Assembly (NCBI RefSeq): GCF_030162935.1
Contig: NZ_JASAUZ010000034.1
Location: 124,001-188,000 of the forward strand
Length of the DNA: 64,000 nt
Direction: 5' to 3'
Source: Comamonas halotolerans
GTDB taxonomy: Bacteria; Pseudomonadota; Gammaproteobacteria; Burkholderiales; Burkholderiaceae_C
Part shown: positions 37,279 to 46,131 of the stretch, piece by piece
How the letters are laid out: each line of letters opens with the position of its first letter
Numbering within the stretch: position 1 is the stretch's first letter
Program-made: the position numbers and the translations under genes
The notes under the pieces: generated by a model
Database searches by the model: none
Told to the model about the DNA's origin: nothing
The model's input: only the letters and a program-made list of their open reading frames with translations

Positions 37279-38289
37279 ATGTCCAAGGGTGCGCAGCGCA
37301 GTTGTTGGCTGGCTGCGCTGTTGTTGTTGGCTACCGCGATTTTGCTGATGCTGGGCGCCAGCGTTGGGAGCACGGGGTGGGAAAGTGTGTGGCGTATGCA
37401 AAGCGACGCGGTGGCGTTGCAGATCGTCTGGGATATCCGTCTGCCACGCACTTCAGGAGCCTGGCTGGCTGGTGCCTTGCTGGGTTTGGCGGGGGCTGTG
37501 GCGCAGGGTCTGTTTCGCAATCCCTTGGCAGATCCGTATTTGCTGGGTAGTGCCTCGGGAGCCGCTTTGGGTGGTGCCGTGGCCATGGTGTTGAGCGGTA
37601 CGGCAGCCATGGGGATGGAGTGGATGCAGCGCCTGGGCATGACCGGCATGGCTTTCGCTGGTGCAGCGTTTGCCGTGTTGCTTACCTTGTTGATGGCGCA
37701 AGGCGTGCAAAACAGCTTGCGTCTGTTGCTCGCGGGCGTGGTCGTGGGCGTGGTGCTCGGTGCAGTGCGTGATATGTTGGAGATGCGCTACCCCGATATC
37801 TTGCAGCCCATGAAAGCCTTTGGATTGGGCAGCACGGCTTTTATCGGCTGGGCTTCGTGTTCTTTGCTGGCGGTTGCGTGGGCGGTATGTGCGGTGGCTG
37901 CCTGGGGCTTGTCACGTGTGCTGGACGGGTTGACCTTAGGTGAATCCACCGCTGCCAGCCTGGGCCTGCCGCTGGCTCCCATGCGTGCGGGGCTGATTGC
38001 AGTGATGGCCTTGGCGACCGGCACAGCGGTGGCGCAAACCGGCTTGATTGCCTTCGTGGGATTGGCAGCACCACATTTGGTGCGCAGCATGGTCAGTGTG
38101 GGCCATGCACGCAGCATTGTGCTCAGCAGCTTGATGGGCGGCGTGGTCTTGCTCACTGCCGACATTCTGGCGCGCTGGGTGATGGCACCGGAAGAGCTGC
38201 CCGTTGGAGTACTTACAGCGCTGCTGGGTGGCAGTTATTTGCTGTGGCTGATGCACAGAGGCCATGCTGCGCGGCAGGCAAGGGGGTGA
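37279..38289 (+). CDS. btuC: Cobalamin ABC transporter permease (FecCD family)
   Basis: About 336 residues with about 10 membrane helices. Conserved pieces are WDIRLPRTSGAWLAGALLGL, GLFRNPLADPYLLGSASGA (the classic FecCD motif) and LIAFVGLAAPHLVRSMVSVG. ATG 37279 lies 7 nt after the btuF stop; a GTG at 37261 or much earlier ATGs are open alternatives. It is the BtuC homologue of the adjacent btuF and btuD. Confidence 0.93.
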   Translation: MSKGAQRSCWLAALLLLATAILLMLGASVGSTGWESVWRMQSDAVALQIVWDIRLPRTSGAWLAGALLGLAGAVAQGLFRNPLADPYLLGSASGAALGGAVAMVLSGTAAMGMEWMQRLGMTGMAFAGAAFAVLLTLLMAQGVQNSLRLLLAGVVVGVVLGAVRDMLEMRYPDILQPMKAFGLGSTAFIGWASCSLLAVAWAVCAVAAWGLSRVLDGLTLGESTAASLGLPLAPMRAGLIAVMALATGTAVAQTGLIAFVGLAAPHLVRSMVSVGHARSIVLSSLMGGVVLLTADILARWVMAPEELPVGVLTALLGGSYLLWLMHRGHAARQARG

Positions 38290-38292
38290 GCC

Positions 38293-39099
38293 ATGGCTGA
38301 TGCAGCTAAAAATTCCAGATGGGCCTTTCAAGCTCGCGATGTTATTGTGCGTGCAGGTGCGCACCGCCTGCTGCAAGGTGTGGATGTGCAGATGCCAGCG
38401 CAGCAATGGACGGCCATTGTGGGGCCTAATGGGGCGGGCAAATCTACATTGCTACGAGCTTTGGCGGGCCTGCATGCTCGTAAAAACTGGCAAGGGCAGG
38501 TGCAACTGCTGGGTAAAGCATTGAATGAGTGGCCTGCCAAGGCGCGTGCGCGCAGCTTGTCTTGGCTGGGGCAGAACGAAGCGGTGTCGCAGGAACTGAG
38601 TAGCTATGACGTTGTCATGCTTGGGCGCATGCCGCATCAGGCGTGGCTGGCGCCACCCAGCGCACAGGACCATGCCGTGGTGCAGGAGTGCATGCAAGTG
38701 AGTCAGTGTTGGGATTGGCAGCATCGGCCCTTGGCAGAGCTTTCAGGGGGGGAACGCCAGCGCGTGCTGCTGGCACGTGCCTTGGCCGTGCAGGCACAGG
38801 TGCTGCTGATGGATGAACCTTTGGCCAATCTGGACCCTCCGCACCAAAGTGCATGGATGGAAACCGTGCAAGGTCTCGTAGTTAGCGGCCACACGGTGAT
38901 CAGTGTGCTGCACGAACTGGGGATTGCGCTGCAGTCTGACTACATGGTGGTTATGCAATCGGGCCATGTATTGCACCAGGGAAATACGCGTGATGCTGGC
39001 ACGCATGCCGCGTTAGAGGCCGTGTTTGACCATCGTATTCGCATCCGCGAAGTCGACGGCATGTGGATGGCTTTGCCCACAGTGGGCAAAGCTGTTTGA
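38293..39099 (+). CDS. btuD: Cobalamin ABC transporter ATP-binding protein
   Basis: A 268-residue ATPase with Walker A GPNGAGKST, signature LSGGERQRVLLARAL, Walker B VLLMDEPLANLD and switch His in ISVLHELGIA. It starts 3 bp after btuC. Together with btuF and btuC it forms a complete cobalamin importer. A 9-bp hairpin (CTTTGCCCA/TGGGCAAAG, 39072-39092) lies inside its 3' end. Confidence 0.93.
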   Translation: MADAAKNSRWAFQARDVIVRAGAHRLLQGVDVQMPAQQWTAIVGPNGAGKSTLLRALAGLHARKNWQGQVQLLGKALNEWPAKARARSLSWLGQNEAVSQELSSYDVVMLGRMPHQAWLAPPSAQDHAVVQECMQVSQCWDWQHRPLAELSGGERQRVLLARALAVQAQVLLMDEPLANLDPPHQSAWMETVQGLVVSGHTVISVLHELGIALQSDYMVVMQSGHVLHQGNTRDAGTHAALEAVFDHRIRIREVDGMWMALPTVGKAV

Positions 39100-39120
39100 A
39101 ATCTTGGAACGAAAACCATA

Positions 39121-39247
39121 GTCAACACTTGGATTTGCTAACAACACCCCTGGTACGTCGTTGTTTTGCCTTGTCGTACCGGCGTACTGCCTGCGGCTTG
39201 GTGCCTCCTGACGGTCGCAAACATTTGGTTTGCTGGGTGGTGTTGAC
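39121..39247 (+). other. Intergenic segment between btuD and cobO with complementary ends
   Basis: The 175-bp gap between btuD and cobO has no gene. GTCAACAC (39121-39128) is perfectly complementary to GTGTTGAC (39240-39247). Inside lie GGTACG/CGTACC (39153-39181) and CAAAC/GTTTG (39218-39232) hairpins. It could be a structured leader of cobO. No known riboswitch signature is seen. Confidence 0.3.
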
Positions 39248-39274
39248 GACTCTTGGAAGTTGGCCCCCAAAGCT

Positions 39275-39844
39275 ATGCAAATTGAAACACCTCCTTCTGA
39301 AAAGCCCTACGAAAAACCTGAGGGCGAGCGCCGCGGGCTGGTCATCGTCAACACCGGCGATGGCAAAGGTAAAAGCACGGCAGCCTTTGGCTTGGCGTTT
39401 CGTGCCACGGGGCGGGGCAAAGCCGTCAAAGTGTTCCAGTTCATGAAAGTGCCAAGCGCGCGCTTTGGTGAACATCGTCTGGCCGAACAGGTGGGCTTGC
39501 CGGTCGAAGGGCTGGGAGATGGTTTTAGCTGGAAAAGCAAAGACCTGGATCGCTCGGCTGAACTGGCACGCGAGGGCTGGGGAAAAGCCAAGGCAGCTAT
39601 TCTGTCTGGCGCGTATTTTCTGGTTGTGCTCGACGAGATCACCTATCCTTTGATCTACGGCTGGCTGCCGCTGGAGGAGGTGATGGAGACTCTGGCAGCG
39701 AGACCCAAAGAAGTGCACGTATGCCTGACGGGGCGCCGATGCCCTCAGGAAATCATTGATATGGCCGACACTGTGACCGAGATGACCATGATTAAGCATG
39801 CATTCAAGGCAGGAATTCCTGCGCAACGCGGCATTGAAGACTGA
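39275..39844 (+). CDS. cobO: Cob(I)yrinic acid a,c-diamide adenosyltransferase (CobO/BtuR)
   Basis: A 189-residue CobA/CobO-type adenosyltransferase that transfers the adenosyl group of ATP to Co(I) corrinoids. The P-loop GDGKGKSTAAFG is near residue 25, with VKVFQFMK and VVLDEITYPLIYGW following. ATG 39275 (MQIETPPSE) is chosen for the normal family length; the frame opens 45 nt earlier. The next gene, bluB, starts 10 bp after its stop. Confidence 0.94.
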   Translation: MQIETPPSEKPYEKPEGERRGLVIVNTGDGKGKSTAAFGLAFRATGRGKAVKVFQFMKVPSARFGEHRLAEQVGLPVEGLGDGFSWKSKDLDRSAELAREGWGKAKAAILSGAYFLVVLDEITYPLIYGWLPLEEVMETLAARPKEVHVCLTGRRCPQEIIDMADTVTEMTMIKHAFKAGIPAQRGIED

Positions 39845-39854
39845 CAATGCAGCC

Positions 39855-40568
39855 ATGAGCGATACACACGACCTTCAGCACTACGACACCATTGCGGCCA
39901 CGCCTTTTTCTGCGCAAGAGCGCGCGGCAGTGTACCGCGCCATCCATGAGCGGCGCGATATGCGCCACTTTGTGCCCGGTACGGTGAGCGATGAGGTCTT
40001 GCTGCGTCTGCTGCGTGCGGCGCACCACGCACCCAGCGTGGGCTTTATGCAGCCGTGGCGTTTTATCCGCATCCGATCTCGAAGCATGCGCGAAGGGATT
40101 CATGCGCTGGTGGAGCAGGAGCGCTTGCTCACGGCGCAGGCTTTGGGTGTGCGCCAGGAAGACTTTATGCAGCTCAAGGTGCAAGGCGTGCTGGAAGCCG
40201 CTGAAGTGCTGATCGTGGCACTGCCACCGGGCAGAGAAGCCCATGTCTTTGGCCGCCGCACCATGCCGGAGATGGACATGGCCTCTGCAGCCTGCGCGAT
40301 CCAGAACATGTGGCTGGCTGCGCGCGCCGAAGGGCTGGGAATGGGCTGGGTGTCGATTTATGACCCGCAGGCCTTGGCGCAATGGCTGCAAATGCCAGAG
40401 GGCAGCTATCCACTGGCCGTTCTGTGTCTGGGGCCGGTGCAGGCTTATTACGCGGAGCCCATGCTGCAACAAGAGAAGTGGGCCGCACGCGCACCGCTGG
40501 AAGACATGTTGTTTGATGAACGCTGGGGCCAGGCACCTTCGGTGGCATCACCTGATCAGAGCCAATGA
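39855..40568 (+). CDS. bluB: 5,6-Dimethylbenzimidazole synthase
   Basis: A 237-residue flavin-dependent BluB enzyme that cleaves reduced FMN with O2 to form the cobalamin lower ligand DMB. The nitroreductase-like fold shows RRDMRHFVPGTVSDEVLLRL, AAHHAPSVGFMQPWRFI and GLGMGWVSIYDPQAL, all typical of BluB. ATG 39855 is chosen for the family N-terminus; the frame opens earlier inside cobO. Its stop overlaps the next gene by 4 nt. The enzyme requires oxygen, so lower-ligand synthesis here would be aerobic. Confidence 0.93.
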   Translation: MSDTHDLQHYDTIAATPFSAQERAAVYRAIHERRDMRHFVPGTVSDEVLLRLLRAAHHAPSVGFMQPWRFIRIRSRSMREGIHALVEQERLLTAQALGVRQEDFMQLKVQGVLEAAEVLIVALPPGREAHVFGRRTMPEMDMASAACAIQNMWLAARAEGLGMGWVSIYDPQALAQWLQMPEGSYPLAVLCLGPVQAYYAEPMLQQEKWAARAPLEDMLFDERWGQAPSVASPDQSQ

Positions 40569-41629
40569 GCGGAATTGATCTCACATCTGTGCTGGCTGTG
40601 GCATTGAGTCCGTTAGCTTGGATTTACCAAATGTGGGGCGCAGAAGGCGCCTCGCAAACGTTCTGGGCGCAACACCTCATGGCGGCGGTCATGGCAGTGC
40701 TGGTGGCTTTGTTGCTCGATCGTCTATGGGGGGAACCGCCCGCCTGGCTGCATCCGGTAGTGCTGATGGGAAAGTTGCTGGGGTTTGCAGGCAACTGTAT
40801 TGCGCCCCACACCGAGAAAACCAGAGATTTCACGTCTTTGGTACTGGGCGCGCTGGCCTGGTGGGTGCTGGCAATCCTGTTTTTCGGAGTGTATGCCTTG
40901 TGCCAATGGCTGCTGCCACCTGCACAGTGGTGGTGGCATGGTCTTGTGGTGGGTGTTTTACTCAAGCCCATGCTGTCGTGGCGCATGCTCAAAGACGAGG
41001 TTCTGGCTGTGGAAACCGCTTTGCAGCAATCCCTTCCGGCAGGGCGAGAGCGTTTGTCGTGGCTGGTCAGTCGTGACACCATGCAACTCGACGCGGGTAC
41101 GGTACGCGAAAGTGCAATTGAAACACTGGCAGAAAACCTGTGTGATTCGGTCATTGCGCCTTTGTTCTGGTTTGCCTTGCTGGGGTTGCCGGGGGCTGCG
41201 CTTTACCGCCTGAGCAATACGGCGGATGCCATGTGGGGCTACCCTGGCTGGCGCGGTCAGGGTGAGCAGCGCCGCTACTGGCAATGGGCTGGCAAATGGG
41301 CAGCACGGGCCGATGACGTGATGAGCTGGCTTCCTGCACGTATCACAGCACTGTTGCTGGCCGTGGCGGGGCGCGGCGTGTCTTTTCGAGTCTTGCGGCG
41401 CGATGCCGCTATTACGCCTTCACCCAATGGAGGCTGGCCCATGGGCGCCATGGCGCAGGCCTTGGGTGTGCGACTGGGCAAGCCCGGCGTGTATGTACTG
41501 AATCCGCAGGGACAGGTGCCGCAGAGCAATCATGTGCAGCGCAGCGTGCGGCTGGCAGGTAGCGCTGTAGCCTTGGTGGTGTTTCTGGGGGCAGTGCTGG
41601 CAGGTGCAGCAGTGGTGGCCTATGGCTGA
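40565..41629 (+). CDS. cbiB: Adenosylcobinamide-phosphate synthase (CobD/CbiB)
   Basis: A 354-residue inner-membrane enzyme that attaches the aminopropanol arm to adenosylcobyric acid. It has several membrane helices and the family blocks LLLDRLWGEPPAWLHPVVLM, SRDTMQLDAGTVRESAIETL, AENLCDSVIAPLFWF and RLSNTADAMWGY. It is called CobD in Pseudomonas naming and CbiB in Salmonella naming. It overlaps bluB by 4 nt and cobC by 8 nt. Confidence 0.94.
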   Translation: MSGIDLTSVLAVALSPLAWIYQMWGAEGASQTFWAQHLMAAVMAVLVALLLDRLWGEPPAWLHPVVLMGKLLGFAGNCIAPHTEKTRDFTSLVLGALAWWVLAILFFGVYALCQWLLPPAQWWWHGLVVGVLLKPMLSWRMLKDEVLAVETALQQSLPAGRERLSWLVSRDTMQLDAGTVRESAIETLAENLCDSVIAPLFWFALLGLPGAALYRLSNTADAMWGYPGWRGQGEQRRYWQWAGKWAARADDVMSWLPARITALLLAVAGRGVSFRVLRRDAAITPSPNGGWPMGAMAQALGVRLGKPGVYVLNPQGQVPQSNHVQRSVRLAGSAVALVVFLGAVLAGAAVVAYG

Positions 41630-42683
41630 AGCGTGGGTACATGGTGGCACCGATGCCTTGGGCATTCCGGCGCACGACTTTTCCACCAACCGCAATGCCT
41701 GTGGACCCTGTCCCCAGGCCGTGCAGGCTTTGCAGGATGCGCATTGCGCGCAGTATCCCGACCCCAGCTACACGGCTCTGCGTGAACAATTGGCGCAATT
41801 TCATGGCGTCAGCGCGCAGCGCATCGTGGTGGCAGGCAGTGCCAGCGAGTTCATCCATCGCATCACCATGCACGCTGTGCGCCAAGGCGCAGCCTGCGTG
41901 ACTTTGCCCGAGCATCACTATGGTGACTACGCACAGGCTGCGCAGGTATGGGGGCTGCTTGTGGCAGACCGCGCCCGTCGCGCTGCTGGCCCAGGTTTGC
42001 ATTGGGCCTGTGCGCCTTCCAGCCCTTTGGGGCAAGAAGACATGGTGTGCACGCTGTGGGCGCAAACCAGTGTTGATGCTGGATGGCGTGTATTAGACTG
42101 CGCCTATGCGCCGCTGCGTTTGGAGGAAGCCTCGCAAGCATTTCCGCTGGAACACATCTGGCAGATGTGGACGCCCAACAAAGCCTTGGGCATGACGGGT
42201 GTGCGCGCTGCCTATGCGATTGCACCGCTGCACACGAGTGCTCAAGAGTTGCTTGCATTGCGGCAATTGGCACCTTCATGGGTGGTGGGTGCTCACGGCG
42301 TGGCGATGTTGCAGGCATGGACCACCGCGGTGGTGCAGCAGTGGCTGCAGCACAGCTTGCAGCAACTACAGACATGGAAAGCGCAACAGCTGCAGATGTG
42401 CGAACGCTTGGGTTGGCAGCTGATACCTGGGCATCAAGCCAATTACATGGTGGCGCGCTGGCCTGAGGAATTGCAGACACAGATGTCGGCCATGCTGAAC
42501 GATCTGCGCGCGCAAGGCATCAAGCTGCGCGACTGTGCCAGCTTTGGTTTGCCTGGCTGCGTGCGCATGGGTGTTTTGCCGCAGGCCTCACAGCAAGCCC
42601 TGGAGTCGGCATGGAAGGCGTTGGAATTGACTGGTGCGTACACGCCAGATCAGCCTGCGGCTAGGATGGCGTATGAACGCTGA
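41622..42683 (+). CDS. cobC: Threonine-phosphate decarboxylase-like PLP enzyme (CobC)
   Basis: A 353-residue class I/II aminotransferase-fold protein of the histidinol-phosphate aminotransferase type. The start MAEAWVHGGTDALGIPAHDF and the following STNRNACGPCP match CobC/CobD enzymes that make (R)-1-amino-2-propanol phosphate for the B12 nucleotide loop. The PLP Lys lies in WTPNKALGMTGVRAAYA. The motif is slightly unusual, having TPNK where family members often have SxxK. ATG 41622 overlaps the cbiB stop. Its own 3' end overlaps the HipA-like gene by 11 nt. Confidence 0.88.
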   Translation: MAEAWVHGGTDALGIPAHDFSTNRNACGPCPQAVQALQDAHCAQYPDPSYTALREQLAQFHGVSAQRIVVAGSASEFIHRITMHAVRQGAACVTLPEHHYGDYAQAAQVWGLLVADRARRAAGPGLHWACAPSSPLGQEDMVCTLWAQTSVDAGWRVLDCAYAPLRLEEASQAFPLEHIWQMWTPNKALGMTGVRAAYAIAPLHTSAQELLALRQLAPSWVVGAHGVAMLQAWTTAVVQQWLQHSLQQLQTWKAQQLQMCERLGWQLIPGHQANYMVARWPEELQTQMSAMLNDLRAQGIKLRDCASFGLPGCVRMGVLPQASQQALESAWKALELTGAYTPDQPAARMAYER

Positions 42684-43479
42684 AATTCTCAAACTGCCTT
42701 TGGTGCGGGTGGAGCGCTATGTCACGCCGCTGCGTGAAGGTGGCTCCATGCCGGCCATTGTGGAAGCGGATGATCTGGGCACCTATGTGTTGAAGTTTCG
42801 AGGTGCCGGGCAGGGCGTGCGCGCGCTGATTGCGGAAGTGATATCGGGTGGCATTGCGCGTGCCCTGGGCCTGCCGGTGCCAGAGATTGTGCTGGCGCAT
42901 CTGGATGCTTTGCTCGCGCGCACCGAGCCCGATCCTGAAATACAAGATCTGATCCGGGCCAGCGAAGGCACGAATGTGGCGCTGGATTACCTGTCGGGCG
43001 CGGTGAATTTTGATCCAGCCGTGGATGTGCTGGATGCTGACTTTGCCTCACGGGTGGTGTGGTTTGACGCGCTGGTGAGCAATGTGGATCGCACTGCACG
43101 CAACACCAATATGTTGATGTGGCGCCGCGAGCCCTGGCTGATTGACCACGGAGCCAGCCTGACGTTTCACCACGCCTGGAAGGGCGAGGTGGCTGATCCG
43201 GGTAAGGCTTTTGCGCCGATTGCGGAGCATGTGCTGCTGCCCCATGCGACAGCCTTGGCACAGGTGGATGCTGAGCTGGCTGCACGCTTGACACCCAGTG
43301 TGGTGGAAGCCGTGGTAGCTGCTGTGCCGGATTGTTTCTTGCAGCAGGCTGCCGATGGCATTGACAGCCCGCTGCTCCAAGATGTTCAGGCCCATCGCGC
43401 GGCCTATATAAGTTATGTCATGGCCCGTTTGCAAGACCGTGGCCGTTGGTTGCAAGGGGTGATGGATGCACGCGGCTGA
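42673..43479 (+). CDS. HipA-like kinase-fold protein (HipA_2 type)
   Basis: A 268-residue protein beginning MNAEILKLPLVRVERYVTPL. Kinase-fold features are a Lys in GTYVLKFRG (nucleotide-binding strand), the catalytic loop SNVDRTARNTNMLM with Asp and Asn, and LIDHGASLTFHH in the metal-binding position. This is the short HipA-like family often paired with DUF3037 proteins; its substrate is unknown. The start overlaps cobC by 11 nt and the end overlaps DUF3037 by 14 nt. It is thus transcribed as part of the cobalamin operon, although nothing in it suggests a B12 function. No HipB-type antitoxin is adjacent. Confidence 0.82.
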   Translation: MNAEILKLPLVRVERYVTPLREGGSMPAIVEADDLGTYVLKFRGAGQGVRALIAEVISGGIARALGLPVPEIVLAHLDALLARTEPDPEIQDLIRASEGTNVALDYLSGAVNFDPAVDVLDADFASRVVWFDALVSNVDRTARNTNMLMWRREPWLIDHGASLTFHHAWKGEVADPGKAFAPIAEHVLLPHATALAQVDAELAARLTPSVVEAVVAAVPDCFLQQAADGIDSPLLQDVQAHRAAYISYVMARLQDRGRWLQGVMDARG

Positions 43480-43867
43480 GCTGTATGACTACGCTATCGT
43501 GCGTGTGGTGCCGCGTGTGGAGCGCGAAGAGTTCATCAACGCAGGTGTGATTCTTTCTTGCCAGCGCACAGGTTTCTTGCGGGCCGCCATTGCATTGGAT
43601 GAACAGCGCCTGCTCGCACTGGACCCGCAGGTGGATATGGAGACGGTGCGCCGCCATCTGGCCGCCATGGTGGCGATTTGCGAAGGGAAAGCCGAAGGAG
43701 GCCCGATAGCGCAGCTGCCGTTGCGCGCACGCTTTCATTGGCTGACCGCCAAGCGCAGCAGCATCATCCAGACATCGCCTGTGCATACCGGCCTGTGCCA
43801 TGAAACAGGGGCTGCGCTGGAGCGCATCCTGCAGCGCATGGTGTTGCCTCTGTCGAAGGAGCAATAA
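43466..43867 (+). CDS. DUF3037 family protein
   Basis: 133 residues with the family start YDYAIVRVVPRVEREEFINA followed by GVILSCQRTGFL. DUF3037 proteins have no established function and usually accompany the short HipA-like kinase, as here. It overlaps the kinase gene by 14 nt and ends 2 bp before cobQ. Translation of the three is probably coupled. Confidence 0.85.
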   Translation: MHAAELYDYAIVRVVPRVEREEFINAGVILSCQRTGFLRAAIALDEQRLLALDPQVDMETVRRHLAAMVAICEGKAEGGPIAQLPLRARFHWLTAKRSSIIQTSPVHTGLCHETGAALERILQRMVLPLSKEQ

Positions 43868-43869
43868 GC

Positions 43870-45315
43870 ATGTCTGCGCGCTGCATCATGGTGCTGGGTA
43901 CCACCAGCAATGCTGGGAAAAGCTGGGTGGCTACGGCTTTATGTGCCTACTATCGTGCGCAGGGTCTGAGGGTGGCTCCGTTCAAGGCGCAGAACATGAG
44001 CAACAACGCCAGGGTGGTTGCTACGCTGGATGGGCAATGGGGTGAAATTGGCACGGCCCAGTATCTGCAGGCGCTGGCCGCAGGTGTGGAGCCTGATGTG
44101 CGCATGAACCCTTTGCTGCTCAAGCCTGAAGCGGACACACGCAGCCAGGTGGTGCTGATGGGGCGGGCCGATGCGACTCTTTCAGCCATGCCGTGGCGTG
44201 AGCGCAGCCGGCATGTCTGGCCGCATATTGCGCAGGCACTCGATAGTCTGCGCGAGCAATATGATGTCCTGGTGATTGAGGGCGCTGGCTCGCCTGCCGA
44301 GATCAACCTGCACGACAACGATGTGGTCAATATGCGTGTGGCCAGACATTGCCAGGCACATTGTCTGCTGGTGACCGATATTGATCGTGGTGGTGCTTTT
44401 GCCCACCTGTATGGCACCTGGGCCTTGCTGCCCCCGCAGGAGCAGGCGCTCATCAAGGGTTTTGTGCTGAACAAGTTTCGCGGTGATGCCAGCTTGCTGG
44501 CGCCGGCACCACAGATGTTGGAAGACCTGACGGGGGTGCCCACGGTTGCCACCATCCCCATGCAATACCAGCATGGCCTGCCCGAAGAAGATGGGGTGTT
44601 TGATGCGCATGCACATTCGACAGGTGTGGTGCACACCACGGTAGCCATTGTGGCTTATCCGCGCATGAGCAACCATGATGAGTTTCAGCCTCTGCTGAAC
44701 GTGCCAGGCGTGCGTGTGATCTGGGCACGTAGTCCAGCGCAGCTGCAAGATGCTGATTGGGTGATTCTTCCGGGCTCTAAAGCGACGGCAGCCGACTTGG
44801 GCTGGATGCGTCAGCAGGGACTTGACGCAGCAGTGTCAGCGCATGCCCATGCGGGCAAAAAAGTGCTGGGTATCTGTGGGGGGCTGCAGATGCTGGGTGA
44901 GGCACTGATTGATCTGCACGGTGTGGATGACAATGCGGCAGGTCTGGGCTTGCTGCCATTGGTGTCGCTGTTTGAGCGCGAGAAAACTGTGCGACGTGTG
45001 CGTGTGCATCTGCCAGCCTTGCAGGGCAGATGGTCTGCGCTTTCAGGGGTTGACCTGGAGGTCTATGAGATACACCACGGTCAAACTCAGCTGCGCGCTG
45101 ATATGGAGGCGCAGCAGGCCTTGCGCTCACAAGAGCTGGTTGCCGGACTGGTGTGGCAAGGTGCGCAAAGTCATATCTGGGGCACGTACTGGCATGGCAT
45201 GTTCGAGAACGCCAGTTTTTTGAGGGCCTTGTTTGGTGCACAGACACCTTCGCTGGACGATGTATTTGCACGGATGGCAGCTGGGGTGAAACGCTGGTTT
45301 TGTGTGTCAATGTAA
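43870..45315 (+). CDS. cobQ: Cobyric acid synthase
   Basis: A 481-residue CobQ/CbiP amidotransferase that amidates side chains b, d, e and g of adenosylcobyrinic acid a,c-diamide. The N-terminal ATPase domain has MVLGTTSNAGKSWVATALC and PFKAQNMSNNA. The glutaminase nucleophile Cys is in GICGGLQMLGE (about residue 336), and GTYWHGMFEN near the end holds the triad His. It starts 2 bp after DUF3037 and ends the tightly spaced part of the locus. Confidence 0.95.
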   Translation: MSARCIMVLGTTSNAGKSWVATALCAYYRAQGLRVAPFKAQNMSNNARVVATLDGQWGEIGTAQYLQALAAGVEPDVRMNPLLLKPEADTRSQVVLMGRADATLSAMPWRERSRHVWPHIAQALDSLREQYDVLVIEGAGSPAEINLHDNDVVNMRVARHCQAHCLLVTDIDRGGAFAHLYGTWALLPPQEQALIKGFVLNKFRGDASLLAPAPQMLEDLTGVPTVATIPMQYQHGLPEEDGVFDAHAHSTGVVHTTVAIVAYPRMSNHDEFQPLLNVPGVRVIWARSPAQLQDADWVILPGSKATAADLGWMRQQGLDAAVSAHAHAGKKVLGICGGLQMLGEALIDLHGVDDNAAGLGLLPLVSLFEREKTVRRVRVHLPALQGRWSALSGVDLEVYEIHHGQTQLRADMEAQQALRSQELVAGLVWQGAQSHIWGTYWHGMFENASFLRALFGAQTPSLDDVFARMAAGVKRWFCVSM

Positions 45316-45431
45316 GCGCGTACTCTGTATGTAGGTGTGAGACTGCAATCTTTGGCGCGTTGAGCCGATAGGCTGAGATTTGTCGTGCATTGCATGCTGT
45401 GGTCATTGTTTTTTCCAAGGAGGAATCTTCG

Positions 45432-45980
45432 ATGACACAACCATGGAACACTTCATTGCGCCTGACTCTGTGTACTGCAGCATTGCTCGGTTGCGCTACG
45501 GTATCTGCGCAAACCCAGTCAGCGCCGGAAGTTGCACCTGCGGTTGCTCCTGGGCCTGTGCATGCACCGCATCATCCTGCCAAGCAAGCTCATCCTCATC
45601 CGCGTGCGCCCAAGCATCATGGCTCGGGAAAATATGCGACTCCCCAGCAGCATGAGGCTGCCGCTGTGGCCGGTGAGCGCAAGCGTGGTGTGGGGCCTGC
45701 CAACCCGCAAACAGGCGATGAATTGACCGAATACCAGCGCAATGCATTGCGCCGCTGCGAAGTCTTCAAGACGGACGATGATCGCCGTGCGTGTGTGGAG
45801 CGTGTGCGTCAGCCGCAAATCAGCGGTAGCGTGCAAGGGGGCGGTGTGATTCGTGAATACACCCAAACTGTGCAGGTGCCTCAACCTGCACAGCCCGCAA
45901 ATCCACCGGTGCAATACAACGGGCCACCTCCAGTGCAGCAGCCCCAGGTGTTGCCACCGCCTGTAGAACCCATTCGCTGA
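45432..45980 (+). CDS. Secreted His/Pro-rich protein (unknown function)
   Basis: 182 residues from ATG 45432 behind an AAGGAGGAA site. A signal peptide (TLCTAALLGCATVSAQ) is followed by a His/Pro-rich stretch (HAPHHPAKQAHPHPRAPKHH). A central conserved-looking block, RRCEVFKTDDDRRACVERVR, holds a Cys pair, and the tail is Pro/Gln-rich. The LLGC sequence could also be a lipobox. Similar small exported proteins with the C-x-VFK-x-DD-x3-AC block occur in Burkholderiales, without known function. The His-rich part could bind metal. It sits between cobQ and cobT in the same orientation and has its own terminator. Confidence 0.7.
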   Translation: MTQPWNTSLRLTLCTAALLGCATVSAQTQSAPEVAPAVAPGPVHAPHHPAKQAHPHPRAPKHHGSGKYATPQQHEAAAVAGERKRGVGPANPQTGDELTEYQRNALRRCEVFKTDDDRRACVERVRQPQISGSVQGGGVIREYTQTVQVPQPAQPANPPVQYNGPPPVQQPQVLPPPVEPIR

Positions 45981-46003
45981 TAACCGGCTTTTAGCCGTAA
46001 ACC

Positions 46004-46026
46004 AACCCGGCCTTGCCGGGTTTTTT
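46004..46026 (+). terminator. Terminator after the His/Pro-rich protein gene
   Basis: AACCCGGC / GCCGGGTT stem (46004-46022, loop CTT) followed by T residues. It separates cobT from the upstream genes. Confidence 0.8.
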
Positions 46027-46131
46027 CATGGCATGGGTTTGATGTGGGACGACTGGCTGAAGCGGCTGATGAGGGCATACTTGCTGCCAAGGCGCTTCGG
46101 CGCCATCTTTCTTGCGTAAAAGATTGCTTGT

